Below, in pieces: positions 38,917 through 47,492 of a DNA stretch of 64,000 nucleotides. The DNA is taken from assembly GCA_964243295.1 (NCBI GenBank), contig CAXTEJ010000003.1, positions 62,001 to 126,000 on the forward strand, given 5' to 3'. The position numbers and the translations under genes were made by a program. Source of the DNA: CAXTEJ01 sp964243295. Its GTDB lineage: Bacteria; Actinomycetota; Actinomycetes; Actinomycetales; Angustibacteraceae. Numbering within the stretch: the stretch's first letter is position 1; every line of letters begins with the position of its first letter. The notes under the pieces were generated by a model, which was given only the letters and a program-made list of their open reading frames with translations, made no database searches and was not told where the DNA came from.

Positions 38917-40306
38917 GACGCACCTCCAGGTTGCCGACGCCCGCGTCCAGCGTCAGGTCGATGGTTCCACCGCCAGGCCCGTCGGGCCCGACGTCGCTCA
39001 CGGAGCGGTCGACGCCCACCCCGTCGTCCACGCGGCCGAGCAGTTCGACCTCGCCGACTCCGACGTGCGCGTTGACCGTCACGTCGACGTCCGGCGGCAC
39101 GACGACGACGATCTCGCCGGCCCCGATCTCGATGTCCATCGTCGTCGGTGAGGTCGCCGACGCGAGGTCGAGGGCACTGAGGTCGTAGGTGACCGTGCCG
39201 GTGCGGAAGCTCGCTCGTGCAGGGATGTCGGCGACGAGCGCTGGTCGCACGACCTGGTTGACGTCGCCCCCCTGCGGCACGTCGATCCGGTCGGCGGCGC
39301 TCGCGGCGCTCGTCGCGAGGGCCAGCAGCAGCCCCACGGCGATCAGCAGCCGCGACCGGCCGTAGCGGGCGCCGACCACCAGGCCGAGCCCCACCACGGC
39401 GAGGGCCAGCGCCGGGTAGGCCGCGCTTGGCACCGACACGTCCCCGCGGCCGTCGACGGCGGCGAGCGCACCGAGGGCGATGAGGGCGACGCTCAGCGTC
39501 GCGGGCAGCAGCACCGAGCGCTGCCGCGGCGGTCGCGGCGGCACGGGTGCCGGTACCGGCCAGGTGGCCGTCGGCGGGCCGTACCCGGGGGGAGTCGTGC
39601 CCGTGCCGGGTGTCGGGGCGTACGACGTCGCGCCGGCTGCCGACGAGCCGCCGGTGGGAGGCGCGGTGGGGAAGGACGCCGTGGGGGAGGCGGCGGTCGG
39701 GAAGGACGCCGGCGGGTAAGAAGCCGTCGGCTGCGGCCCGGCCGGATAGCCCGTGGTCTCGCCGGAGGCGGTGACCGTTGCGGCATAAGGGCTCGTGCCA
39801 CCCGTGGGCGCCGACGGGTAGGGCAGCGGCGTGGTGCCGCGGCGGTCCAGCCAGACGAACAGGCCGACGAGCGCCAGCACCAGCAGCACCGTGCCGTCCC
39901 AGCCGCCAGCGACGCCGAGCACGGCGACGACCACGACGACGGTGAGGACGACCGCGCCGAGCAGCGGGCGGCGGGTGCCAACACCGGCCGGTGTACCGCG
40001 GAAGGCGCGGTCGGCCACCGAGGGTCGGCCGTCGTCCTCGGCGAGCAGCAGCCAGCCCGCGGCGTACAGCAGGACGCCGGCGCCGCCGAACACGATGAGC
40101 ACGGCCACGACGACGCGGACGAGCAGCGGATCGAGGCCGAGTGAGCGGCCGATGCCGCCGCACACGCCGGCGAGCACACGATCGGACCGGCTGCGGCGCA
40201 AGGACCGCAGGCCGGCGGTGACCCGGTCGGAGGACCAGCCGGCGCGCGGGGGCGGCGGCGGAGGAGGGGTGGCCCCGCTGGGCGGGGGAACGTCGGTGGT
40301 CTGCAT
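38909..40306 (-). CDS. PspC-domain protein with LiaF-like C-terminal domain
   Basis: Membrane protein of 465 residues. The PspC domain lies at about 37-95 (SDRVLAGVCGGIGRSLGLDPLLVRVV). More helices and a Pro/Thr/Gly-rich linker (about 165-270) follow, then further helices. The C-terminal beta domain (DIEIGAGEIVVVVPPDVDVTVNAHVGVG) is of the LiaF/DUF2154 type. LiaF proteins inhibit a partner histidine kinase until the envelope is stressed. The gene is divergent from a PspC-bearing kinase, across 153 bp rich in inverted repeats. ATG 40306 begins MQTTDVPPPSG. Confidence 0.87.
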   Translation of the reverse strand: MQTTDVPPPSGATPPPPPPPRAGWSSDRVTAGLRSLRRSRSDRVLAGVCGGIGRSLGLDPLLVRVVVAVLIVFGGAGVLLYAAGWLLLAEDDGRPSVADRAFRGTPAGVGTRRPLLGAVVLTVVVVVAVLGVAGGWDGTVLLVLALVGLFVWLDRRGTTPLPYPSAPTGGTSPYAATVTASGETTGYPAGPQPTASYPPASFPTAASPTASFPTAPPTGGSSAAGATSYAPTPGTGTTPPGYGPPTATWPVPAPVPPRPPRQRSVLLPATLSVALIALGALAAVDGRGDVSVPSAAYPALALAVVGLGLVVGARYGRSRLLIAVGLLLALATSAASAADRIDVPQGGDVNQVVRPALVADIPARASFRTGTVTYDLSALDLASATSPTTMDIEIGAGEIVVVVPPDVDVTVNAHVGVGEVELLGRVDDGVGVDRSVSDVGPDGPGGGTIDLTLDAGVGNLEVRRG

Positions 40307-40333
40307 GAGTCGAGCCTGGCCGCGGCAGGGGTG

Positions 40334-40413
40334 CCCCGACCATCGGGGACGACCCTGAGCCGACCCTGGTTCGCGGGTCACCACCAGGGTGGAGTCCCGG
40401 GGTTGGCTCAGGG
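40334..40413. promoter_or_regulatory. Nested inverted repeats in the divergent promoter of the PspC operons
   Basis: Three dyads occur within 80 bp. CCCCGA-CCA-TCGGGG is at 40334-40348. ACCCTGGT (40363-40370) pairs perfectly with ACCAGGGT (40383-40390). CCCTGAGCCGACCC (40353-40366) pairs with GGGTTGGCTCAGGG (40400-40413), one mismatch. They lie between the divergent LiaF-like and kinase genes, where the LuxR-type regulator would be expected to bind. Assignment to that regulator is inference. Confidence 0.6.
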
Positions 40414-40459
40414 GCGCCGGTCGTGGCGCCGGCGACCCGGCGCGGGAGAGACTGGTCGG

Positions 40460-41875
40460 GTGACCGCCAGCCCGATGACGCCGCCGACGGGGCCCACGCC
40501 CCCGCCCGCGTCGGCACCCCGGGCCTCCCTGCCGCAGCCACCCTTGCCCCGACCGCACCTGCCCGTGCCGCCCCTGCCTGCCCCCGGACCAGCGCTGGTG
40601 CCACCGCCGGCACTACCGCGGCTCACGCGGCGCGCCGACGGGCGGCTGGTCGCGGGGGTCGCCTCCGGCCTCGCGCAGCACCTGGGCGTCGACGTGCTGT
40701 GGGTGCGCGTCGCCTTCGCGCTGCTGGCGGGCGTCAACGGGTGCGGTGTCGCCCTGTACGCCGCGCTGTGGGTGTTCGCGCCCGCCGCCGGGCCCGACGA
40801 CGTCGTCGACGAACCCGCCGGTCTCGCGGCGGCGGCGCGCACCGGACGTCGTCCGCGCACCGGCCTCGCGATGGGGGACGTCGGCCAGCTCGTCGCGCTC
40901 GGGGCGCTCGCGCTCGGCCTGCTGCTGCTGCTCGGCACCACGGTGTGGGGGCTGACGCCCGGCGTGCTGCTGCCGGCGCTCGCGGTCAGCGCCGGGCTGG
41001 CCCTGATCTGGACGCAGGCCGACGCGGCCGAGCGCGCGCGGCTCGGAGCGGCGTCCGGCTGGTGGCCGGGCGCGACCGGCCGCACCCGGTGGGTCGTCGC
41101 CGGCCGCCTGGTGGCCGGGCTGGCGCTCGTCGTGGCCGGGCTGGCGTTCGTGCGCGTCGGCGGGCTGCTCGGGGGAGGTGAGCTGCGCGACGGCGTCATG
41201 GTGTCGCTGCTCGTGCTCGCCGGCGTGGTGCTCGTCGTCGGGCCGTTCCTGTGGCGGCTGGCGCGCCAGGCCGAGGCCGACCGCCGGGCGCGGCTGCTGT
41301 CGCAGCAGCAGGCCGATGTCGCTGCCCACCTGCACGACTCGGTGCTGCAGACGCTGGCGCTCATCCAGCGCCGCGCCGACGACCCCCGCACCGTGGTGGC
41401 CCTGGCCCGCGCGCAGGAGCGCGACCTGCGGGGCTGGCTCTACGCCGGCGACCGGCCGGCATCGGCCTCGGTGCGCGCCGCGCTCGAGGAGTCGGCCGCC
41501 CGGGTGGAGGAGGAGCACGGGGTGCCGGTCGAGGTCGTGGTGGTCGGCGACGCCGCGCTCGGCGAGGCCGGCGACGCGCTGGTGCGTGCAGCGGGCGAGG
41601 CGATGGTCAACGCCGCCCGGCACTCCGGCGCCCCCGCGGTCGACGTCTACGCCGAGTGCACGCCGGCAGGCGACGGCAGCGAGGTCGAGGTCTTCGTCCG
41701 CGACCGCGGCGCGGGCTTCGACCCCGGCGCGGTCCCCGCCGACCGGATGGGGCTGCGGGGCTCGGTCATCGGGCGGATGGAGCGCCACGGCGGCCGCGCC
41801 GACGTCCGCTCGGCGCCCGGTGAGGGCACCGAGGTGCGGCTGCGCATGACGCTGCCCGCGGGTCCGGCCTCGTGA
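40460..41875 (+). CDS. Sensor histidine kinase with N-terminal PspC domain (LiaS-like)
   Basis: Membrane kinase of 471 residues. A Pro-rich N-terminus (about 6-50) precedes a PspC domain (about 53-115; GRLVAGVASGLAQHLGVDVLWVRVAF). Four further helices follow. The HisKA_3-type dimerisation segment carries phospho-acceptor H292 (AHLHDSVLQTLALIQ). The ATPase domain has AAGEAMVNAARHSG and DRGAGFDPGAVPADRMGLRGS. The fused PspC probably senses the membrane directly or pairs with the divergent LiaF-like protein. The stop overlaps the response-regulator start (GTGA). Confidence 0.9.
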   Translation: MTASPMTPPTGPTPPPASAPRASLPQPPLPRPHLPVPPLPAPGPALVPPPALPRLTRRADGRLVAGVASGLAQHLGVDVLWVRVAFALLAGVNGCGVALYAALWVFAPAAGPDDVVDEPAGLAAAARTGRRPRTGLAMGDVGQLVALGALALGLLLLLGTTVWGLTPGVLLPALAVSAGLALIWTQADAAERARLGAASGWWPGATGRTRWVVAGRLVAGLALVVAGLAFVRVGGLLGGGELRDGVMVSLLVLAGVVLVVGPFLWRLARQAEADRRARLLSQQQADVAAHLHDSVLQTLALIQRRADDPRTVVALARAQERDLRGWLYAGDRPASASVRAALEESAARVEEEHGVPVEVVVVGDAALGEAGDALVRAAGEAMVNAARHSGAPAVDVYAECTPAGDGSEVEVFVRDRGAGFDPGAVPADRMGLRGSVIGRMERHGGRADVRSAPGEGTEVRLRMTLPAGPAS

Positions 41876-42525
41876 GCGCCGGGCCCGTGCCCGTGCGGGT
41901 CGTGCTCGTCGACGACCACGCGATGTTCCGCGCCGGCGTCCGCGCCGAGCTCGGTGGCGGCGTCGAGGTGGTCGCCGAGGCCGCCGACGTCGACCAGGCC
42001 GTCGCGGCCGTCGCCGCCACCGCACCGGACGTCGTCCTGCTCGACGTGCACCTGCCCGGCGGCGGCGGCGCCGAGGTGATCACGCGCTGCGTCGCCGGCG
42101 GCAGCACCACCCGGTTCCTCGCGCTGTCGGTCAGCGACGCCGCACCCGACGTCATCGGCGTCATCCGCGCCGGCGCCCGCGGCTACGTCACCAAGACCAT
42201 CACCGGCGCCGAGCTGGCGCAGGCGGTGCTGCGGGTCGCCGAGGGCGACGCCGTCTTCAGCCCCCGGCTCGCCGGGTTCGTGCTCGACGCGTTCGCCGGC
42301 CAGCAGGCACCGGTGTCGGTCGACCCCGAGCTCGACCGCCTCAGCACCCGCGAGCGGGAGGTGATGCGGCTGATCGCCCGCGGCTACGCCTACAAGGAGG
42401 TCGCCCGCGAGCTGTTCATCTCGGTCAAGACCGTCGAGACCCACGTGTCGGCGGTGCTGCGCAAGCTGCAGCTGTCCAGCCGGCACGAGCTGAGCCGCTG
42501 GGCGGCCGACCGCCGGCTGCTCTGA
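41872..42525 (+). CDS. NarL/LuxR-family response regulator (LiaR-like)
   Basis: Cytoplasmic regulator of 217 residues. The receiver domain has acidic pocket D14-D15, phospho-acceptor D58 (VVLLDVHLPGGGG) and the conserved Lys in GYVTKTITG. The LuxR-type helix-turn-helix (about 150-215; LSTREREVMRLIARGYAYKE and VKTVETHVSAVLRKL) is intact. It is coupled to the PspC-kinase, forming an envelope-stress three-component module with the divergent LiaF-like protein. The inverted repeats at 40334-40413 are its likely targets. Confidence 0.93.
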   Translation: MSAGPVPVRVVLVDDHAMFRAGVRAELGGGVEVVAEAADVDQAVAAVAATAPDVVLLDVHLPGGGGAEVITRCVAGGSTTRFLALSVSDAAPDVIGVIRAGARGYVTKTITGAELAQAVLRVAEGDAVFSPRLAGFVLDAFAGQQAPVSVDPELDRLSTREREVMRLIARGYAYKEVARELFISVKTVETHVSAVLRKLQLSSRHELSRWAADRRLL

Positions 42526-42594
42526 CGGCCGGCTGCTCGAAACCGTTGCCGCTCTACCGTCGGCCACGGCCGACGCCCCCCGAGGAGGTGTGGC

Positions 42595-43908
42595 GTGAGC
42601 TCGAGGGCTGACGACGGCGGCCGCCGTGACGGCGAGCTCGTCGTCCCCATGGCCTACGGCCGCACCGGCCTGGACGTCGTCCTGCCCGCGCGGTGCACCA
42701 CGGTCGTCGCTCCGCGGCACCCCGCGCCCGCGGCCGACGTGGCGGCGACGCTCCGGCACGCGCTGCGCCACCCCGTGGCCGGCCCACCGCTGCGCTCGGT
42801 GGTGCGCGCCGGCCAGTCCGTCGCCGTCTCGGTGTGCGACATCACACGCCCCCAGCCGCGCCGGCCGATGCTGCTCGCGCTGCTCGACGAATTGGCGGGG
42901 ATCGTCCGTCCGGCCGACGTCACCGTGCTCGTCGCGACCGGCACCCACCGCCCCAGCACGCAGGACGAGCTGCGCGAGATGCTCGGCGACGAGCTGCTCG
43001 GCGCCGTCACGGTCGTCGACCACGACTGCCGCGCCGAGGCCGACCTCACGTGGTGCGGGCGGCACGGGGCCGACGTCCCCGTGTGGCTGAGCAGCGCGTG
43101 GGTGCGGGCCGACGTCCGCATCACGACCGGTTTCGTCGAGCCGCACTTCTTCGCCGGCTTCAGCGGCGGCCCCAAGATGGTAGCGCCCGGGCTCGCCGGG
43201 CTCGAGACGGTGCTCACGCTGCACGACGCCGCGCGCATCGCGAGCCCACGCGCCACGTGGGGCGTCTGCGAGGGCAACCCCGTGCACGACGACGTGCGCG
43301 CCATCGCGGCCGCCACCGGGGTCGACTTCGCCCTCGACGTGGTGCTCGACCGCGAGCAGCGGGTGGTCGCTGCCTTCGGCGGCGAGCTGGGCCCCATGCA
43401 CGCGGCGGCCCGCGAGCTCGTGCGGGAGGTGTCGATGCAGCCGGTGCCCCACCTGTTCGACGTGGTGGTAACGAGCAACGCGGGGTACCCGCTCGACCAG
43501 AACCTCTACCAGGCGGTCAAGGGGCTCTCGGCGGCGGCGAGCGTGGTCCGGCCCGGTGGGCTGGTGATCGGCGTCGCCGAGTGCCGCGACGGCTTCCCCG
43601 ACCACGGGTCGTTCCGGGAGGTCCTCGCGAGCGCCGACAGCCCCGCCGCGCTGCTCGACACCATCGCCGCCCGGCCGCGCACGGTGCCCGACCAGTGGCA
43701 GGTGCAGGTGCTGGCGCGCATCCTCACCACAGCCCGCGTCGGCATGCACTCCGGTCACCTCACCGCCGACGACCTGCGCTCGGCCCACCTCGACCACGTG
43801 CCGGACGTCGGCGCCGCGGTGAGCGCCGAGCTGGCCGCCCGCGGCCCGGGCGCCACGGTGTGCGTGCTTCCCGAGGGGCCGCAGACGATCCCGTACGTGT
43901 CGGCCTGA
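42595..43908 (+). CDS. LarA-like nickel-dependent racemase family protein
   Basis: Protein of 437 residues. LarA blocks are visible: DITRPQPRRPM, VATGTHRPST, the active-site region GFVEPHFFAGFSGGPKMVAPGLAG with His and Lys, and VTSNAGYPLDQNLYQAVKG. LarA proteins racemise lactate or other 2-hydroxy acids using a nickel-pincer cofactor. The cofactor-making genes larB, larC and larE are not in this window, so either they are elsewhere or this homologue acts differently. GTG 42595 follows GAGGAGG at good distance. Confidence 0.85.
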   Translation: MSSRADDGGRRDGELVVPMAYGRTGLDVVLPARCTTVVAPRHPAPAADVAATLRHALRHPVAGPPLRSVVRAGQSVAVSVCDITRPQPRRPMLLALLDELAGIVRPADVTVLVATGTHRPSTQDELREMLGDELLGAVTVVDHDCRAEADLTWCGRHGADVPVWLSSAWVRADVRITTGFVEPHFFAGFSGGPKMVAPGLAGLETVLTLHDAARIASPRATWGVCEGNPVHDDVRAIAAATGVDFALDVVLDREQRVVAAFGGELGPMHAAARELVREVSMQPVPHLFDVVVTSNAGYPLDQNLYQAVKGLSAAASVVRPGGLVIGVAECRDGFPDHGSFREVLASADSPAALLDTIAARPRTVPDQWQVQVLARILTTARVGMHSGHLTADDLRSAHLDHVPDVGAAVSAELAARGPGATVCVLPEGPQTIPYVSA

Positions 43909-43956
43909 CCGGCGCACCGTCCCCCGTGGTCAGGCCGGGGGGTCGGGGCTGGCACA

Positions 43957-44040
43957 GTGACGGGCGTGGAGCTCACCGATCGCGTCGTCGTCCCGACCCA
44001 CCCGTCGCTGGCCGCCACCGACGTCCACGACCCCTTGTGA
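43957..44040 (+). CDS. Possible 27-codon leader ORF coupled to the MFS gene
   Basis: Reads VTGVELTDRVVVPTHPSLAA then TDVHDPL. Its TGA overlaps the GTG start of the MFS transporter, the same stop-start geometry as coupled genes in this window. It has no clear ribosome site, so it may be a leader peptide that sets MFS translation, a relic, or chance. Confidence 0.25.
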   Translation: MTGVELTDRVVVPTHPSLAATDVHDPL

Positions 44041-45338
44041 GCCGGCTCGCCACCGACCCGGCTGCCGAGACCGACCGCGCGCCCGGACGTCGGCACCGCA
44101 GCGCGCCCGCCTGGGCCCTGGCCGCGGCCGTGCTGCTGGCCGCGCTCAACCTGCGGACCGCGGTCACGAGCGTCGGGCCGGTGCTCGACGAGCTCGAGGC
44201 GTCGATCGGGCTCGCGAGCGAGCTCGCCGGCGTTCTCACCACGCTGCCGGTCATCGCCTTCGCCGCGCTCGGGTCGGCCACCCCTGCGGTGGCGCGTCGC
44301 GTGGGCGAGCAGCGGCTGCTGACCGCCGGGCTCGTGCTGATGACGGTGGGCCTCGCGACCCGCGCGCTCGCCGGCTCGGCGTGGTCGTTCCTCGCCCTCA
44401 GCGTCGTCGCGCTCGTGGGCGGCGCCATCGGCAACGTGCTGATCCCGGTGATGGTCAAGCGGGGCTTCCCTGACCGCGTCGGCACCATGACCGCCGGCTA
44501 CACCACCGCGCTCGCGGTGGGCACAACACTCGCTGCCGCCGCCACGGTGCCCATCGCGGGGCTGCGGGGCGGTGCGGGGGACGGTGGCGCAGGTGGCGGC
44601 GCTGGGGACGGCGTCGACTGGCGCCTGGGCCTCGGTGCCTGGGCGGCGCTCGCGGCCGTCGCAGCGGTCGCCTGGCTGCTGCTGCCCGGCCGCTCGGCGT
44701 CCGCGCGCGGCACCTCCGAAAGCGACTCGGCCCCGGCGCCGGTGCCGTCGCTGTGGCGCAGCCGCACCGTGTGGGCCTTTACGGCGTTCTTCGCGGCGCA
44801 GTCGATGCAGGCCTACATCTCCTTCGGCTGGTTCGCGCTGTTCTTCCGCGAGCGCGGCGGCTACTCGGCGGCCGAGGCCGGGGTGCTCGTCGCCGTCCTC
44901 GCAGCGATGTCGATACCCATCTCGATGGTGCTGCCCACGGTCGCCGTGCGGCTGCCCGACCAGCGCCCGCTCGTGGCGCTGCTGCTCGCCTGCTACGTCG
45001 TCGCCTACACCGGCATGCTCATCGCCCCGCGCGGCGGCGCGTGGGTGTGGGTGGTGCTGGCCGGCACCGGCTCGGGAGCGTTCCCGCTGGTGCTCACCCT
45101 CATCGGGCTGCGCACGAGCCGTCCCGAGGCGACGGCCTCGCTCGGGGCGTTCGTGCAGAGCATCGGCTACCTGGTCGCGGGCACCGGGCCCCTGCTCGTC
45201 GGTGTCATGCACGGCGCCACCGGCGGCTGGACGGGGCCGTTCGTGCTGCTGTTCGCCGCCGTCGCGGTCATGGGCGTGGCCGGCTGGTTCGTGGCCGTGC
45301 CCGGGGACGTCGAGGACGAGCTGACCGCTCGCAGCTGA
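44037..45338 (+). CDS. MFS transporter, cyanate/nitroimidazole (CynX/NimT)-like
   Basis: Inner-membrane transporter of 433 residues with 12 predicted helices split by a Gly-rich loop at about 185-205 and a charged central loop (about 230-248). The first helix carries ALNLRTAVTSVGPVLDEL, the recognised pattern of the CynX branch of MFS. Substrate unknown. GTG 44037 is chosen because homology starts there; the frame runs further upstream only as a shadow of the LarA gene. Confidence 0.85.
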   Translation: MSRLATDPAAETDRAPGRRHRSAPAWALAAAVLLAALNLRTAVTSVGPVLDELEASIGLASELAGVLTTLPVIAFAALGSATPAVARRVGEQRLLTAGLVLMTVGLATRALAGSAWSFLALSVVALVGGAIGNVLIPVMVKRGFPDRVGTMTAGYTTALAVGTTLAAAATVPIAGLRGGAGDGGAGGGAGDGVDWRLGLGAWAALAAVAAVAWLLLPGRSASARGTSESDSAPAPVPSLWRSRTVWAFTAFFAAQSMQAYISFGWFALFFRERGGYSAAEAGVLVAVLAAMSIPISMVLPTVAVRLPDQRPLVALLLACYVVAYTGMLIAPRGGAWVWVVLAGTGSGAFPLVLTLIGLRTSRPEATASLGAFVQSIGYLVAGTGPLLVGVMHGATGGWTGPFVLLFAAVAVMGVAGWFVAVPGDVEDELTARS

Positions 45339-45465
45339 ACGGGTACGGCGGCGCCGGCGCTATGCCCCAGATCGTTCACCGGTCGTTGGCCCCCTGATCA
45401 CCACGGCAGGACAGGCTCGGACGCGCCGGCACGAGCCGGACCCCGTGACCCACCCCGGAGGCACC

Positions 45466-46656
45466 ATGCCCACCCGCAGGCCCACCCGCCGCAGGCCCAC
45501 CCTCCGCTCGCTGGCCTCCGCCGGCCTGGCGGCTGTCGTGCTCGTCCCCGTCGCCGTGACGAGCGCGGACGCCAGCGACGCGAGCACCGCCACCACCGTG
45601 GCGGCTGCTCACCGCAGTGCGCACGCGACGCTCGTCATCGGTCACCGCGGCGCCTCGGGCTACCGCCCCGAGCACACCCTGGCGTCGTACGAGCTGGCGG
45701 CCCGCATGGGCGCCGACTACATCGAGCCCGACGTGGTCTCGACCAAGGACGGCGTGCTGGTGGCGCGCCACGAGAACGAGATCGGTGGCACGACCAACAT
45801 CGCCGACCACCCCGAGTTCGCGTCCCTGCGCGCGACCAAGGTCGTCGACGGCGTCAGCATCACCGGCTGGTTCACCGAGGACCTCACGCTGGCCCAGCTG
45901 AAGACGCTGCGCGCCAAGGAGCGCATTCCCGCGGTTCGCCAGGAGAACACGCTGTACGACGGCCGGTTCGAGGTGCCCACCATCGACGAGGTGTTCGCCC
46001 TGCGCGCCCGGCTCAGCCGCGAGCTCGGTCGCACGATCGGTGTCTACCCCGAGACCAAGCACTCGACGTACTTCCGCTCGGTCGGGCTGCCGCTCGAGCG
46101 GCCGCTGGTGCGCGCACTGCAGCGCGCCGGGCTCAACCGGCCGAAGGCGCCCGTGTTCGTGCAGTCCTTCGAGCTGACCAACCTCGCCACGCTCAACGCG
46201 AGGCTCGGGCTGCGCACGCGGACGGTATTCCTCACCGGGGCGACGGGCGCGCCGTACGACCTGGTGGCGGCGAAGGACCCCCGCACCTACGCCACGCTCA
46301 CGACCCGCGCCGGGCTGCGCCAGGTGGCACGCCTCGGTGTCGACGGGCTCGGGCCGGACAAGGGGCAGGTCATCCCGCGCAACGCCGACGGCACGCTCGG
46401 CACGCCCACGACCCTGGTCGCCGACGCGCACGCGATCGGGCTGCTCGTCCACCCGTACACGTTCCGCGCCGAGAACACGTTCCTGCCCGTCGACTACCGG
46501 GTGGGCACCGACCCCGCCGCCTACGGCCGGGCCATCGACGAGCAGATCGCCTACCTGCGCACCGGCATCGACGGCCTGTTCACCGACCAGCCCGACATCG
46601 GCGTCGTCGCCCGCGACGCCTTCGAGGACGAGGACGGGCAGCGCGCCGCGGCCTGA
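45466..46656 (+). CDS. Secreted glycerophosphodiester phosphodiesterase
   Basis: Exported GDPD-family enzyme of 396 residues that hydrolyses deacylated phospholipid head groups or teichoic-acid-type polymers to glycerol phosphate. Very basic n-region (RRPTRRRPTLRS), hydrophobic core and cleavage near residue 36. Catalytic residues: H and R in VIGHRGASGYRPEHTLASYE, E and D in YIEPDVVSTKDG, H in VARHENEIGGTTNIAD. ATG 45466 is preceded by GGAGG with 4-nt spacing; an earlier GTG lacks such a site. A strong stem-loop terminator follows. Confidence 0.9.
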   Translation: MPTRRPTRRRPTLRSLASAGLAAVVLVPVAVTSADASDASTATTVAAAHRSAHATLVIGHRGASGYRPEHTLASYELAARMGADYIEPDVVSTKDGVLVARHENEIGGTTNIADHPEFASLRATKVVDGVSITGWFTEDLTLAQLKTLRAKERIPAVRQENTLYDGRFEVPTIDEVFALRARLSRELGRTIGVYPETKHSTYFRSVGLPLERPLVRALQRAGLNRPKAPVFVQSFELTNLATLNARLGLRTRTVFLTGATGAPYDLVAAKDPRTYATLTTRAGLRQVARLGVDGLGPDKGQVIPRNADGTLGTPTTLVADAHAIGLLVHPYTFRAENTFLPVDYRVGTDPAAYGRAIDEQIAYLRTGIDGLFTDQPDIGVVARDAFEDEDGQRAAA

Positions 46657-46671
46657 CCGCGTGAGTACCGG

Positions 46672-46703
46672 GAGCCGGGCAGCGCACGCGCGCTGCCCGG
46701 CTC
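46672..46703 (+). terminator. Strong stem-loop terminator after the GDPD gene
   Basis: GAGCCGGGCAGCGC and GCGCTGCCCGGCTC form a perfect 14-bp stem with loop ACGC, 15 nt after the stop. No U-tract, as is usual for GC-rich actinobacterial terminators. It also marks the left edge of the accessory island. Confidence 0.8.
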
Positions 46704-47492
46704 TCGGCTGTCTGGCCGTGACGTGCCCGGGGGGCGGCGGGGACGACGTGCGCATACGTCCGCAGCAGCGCCCTCTACTGCCGAGGGAAGGCGAAAGCTG
46801 GGGAAGCGCATGGACGACGGGGCCGCGTCACTCCGCCCACTGTGACGCGCCGTATCCGCGCCCCACGGCGACCTCGTCAATGCCGACGGACGCCAGGAGT
46901 CCCTTGGCTGACGATCAGGTCTGGCTACACCCTGTGCCCAAGGACATCTGCGGACTGACTTCTGGGAGGTGACTCTCGTAGCCAGTTGGCGTCAGGCCGG
47001 CTTGCTCTGCTGCGATCCGTACTAGGCGGTACTCCTCCTCGGAGTAACGCAGCGACAGCGCCCTGTGCCGGCAAGGTCGCAGGTGCTCCTGGTCGCGGCC
47101 GTTCGTGCCTCGCGTTCCTCACGCCAGTCTCCAGGCCGCTGGGTGCGCCCGGGTTGGATCTAGCAAACGATCACGAGATTGCAGTTCATGAAGGCACGCC
47201 CGACGAGCCTGGACCGCCTGAAGCGCACCATGTGTCGAACCGTGGATGCGGAGAAGAGGGCCAAATCACCCGACAAGTCCCTCCAAGTGACAGTAGCGAC
47301 GTTGGGGGTCACCGCCCTAGGGAGTTGAACTCCCCCAGGTCGGCCCGCGAAGGGGCACGAGCAGCAACCGTCGACGATCGACGCGCCGCAACGCGGCGAC
47401 GCCTGAATGCTGGCGCATCGCACACGAAGGCGCGATGCTTCTCGCGTGGTCCCCACCGCACGGAGCCTGACTAGCCTGATGGGACGTGCCCT
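46704..47492. other. Gene-poor, decayed stretch
   Basis: About 790 bp with no intact gene. It contains a relic of a mobilization-type gene (46915-47100, minus) and unassigned sequence. Base composition is less GC-extreme than to the left. A near-perfect dyad GGGAGTTGAACTCCC lies at about 47318-47332; it is not part of a tRNA. Confidence 0.5.
46915..47100 (-). pseudogene. Relic of a plasmid/ICE mobilization-type small protein
   Basis: A minus-strand frame reads LSLRYSEEEYRLVRIAAEQA then GLTPTGY. This is characteristic of the small MobC-like/RHH proteins encoded beside relaxases on actinobacterial plasmids and integrative elements. The frame has no usable start (an in-frame stop lies upstream with no ATG, GTG or TTG between). 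After TGY it loses similarity and ends at 46915. No relaxase remains. Assignment is from motif memory only. Confidence 0.45.

Noticed and set aside
47318..47332. tRNA T-arm-like sequence GGGAGTTGAACTCCC
   Set aside because: No acceptor stem, anticodon arm or correct loop sizes around it; a simple dyad.
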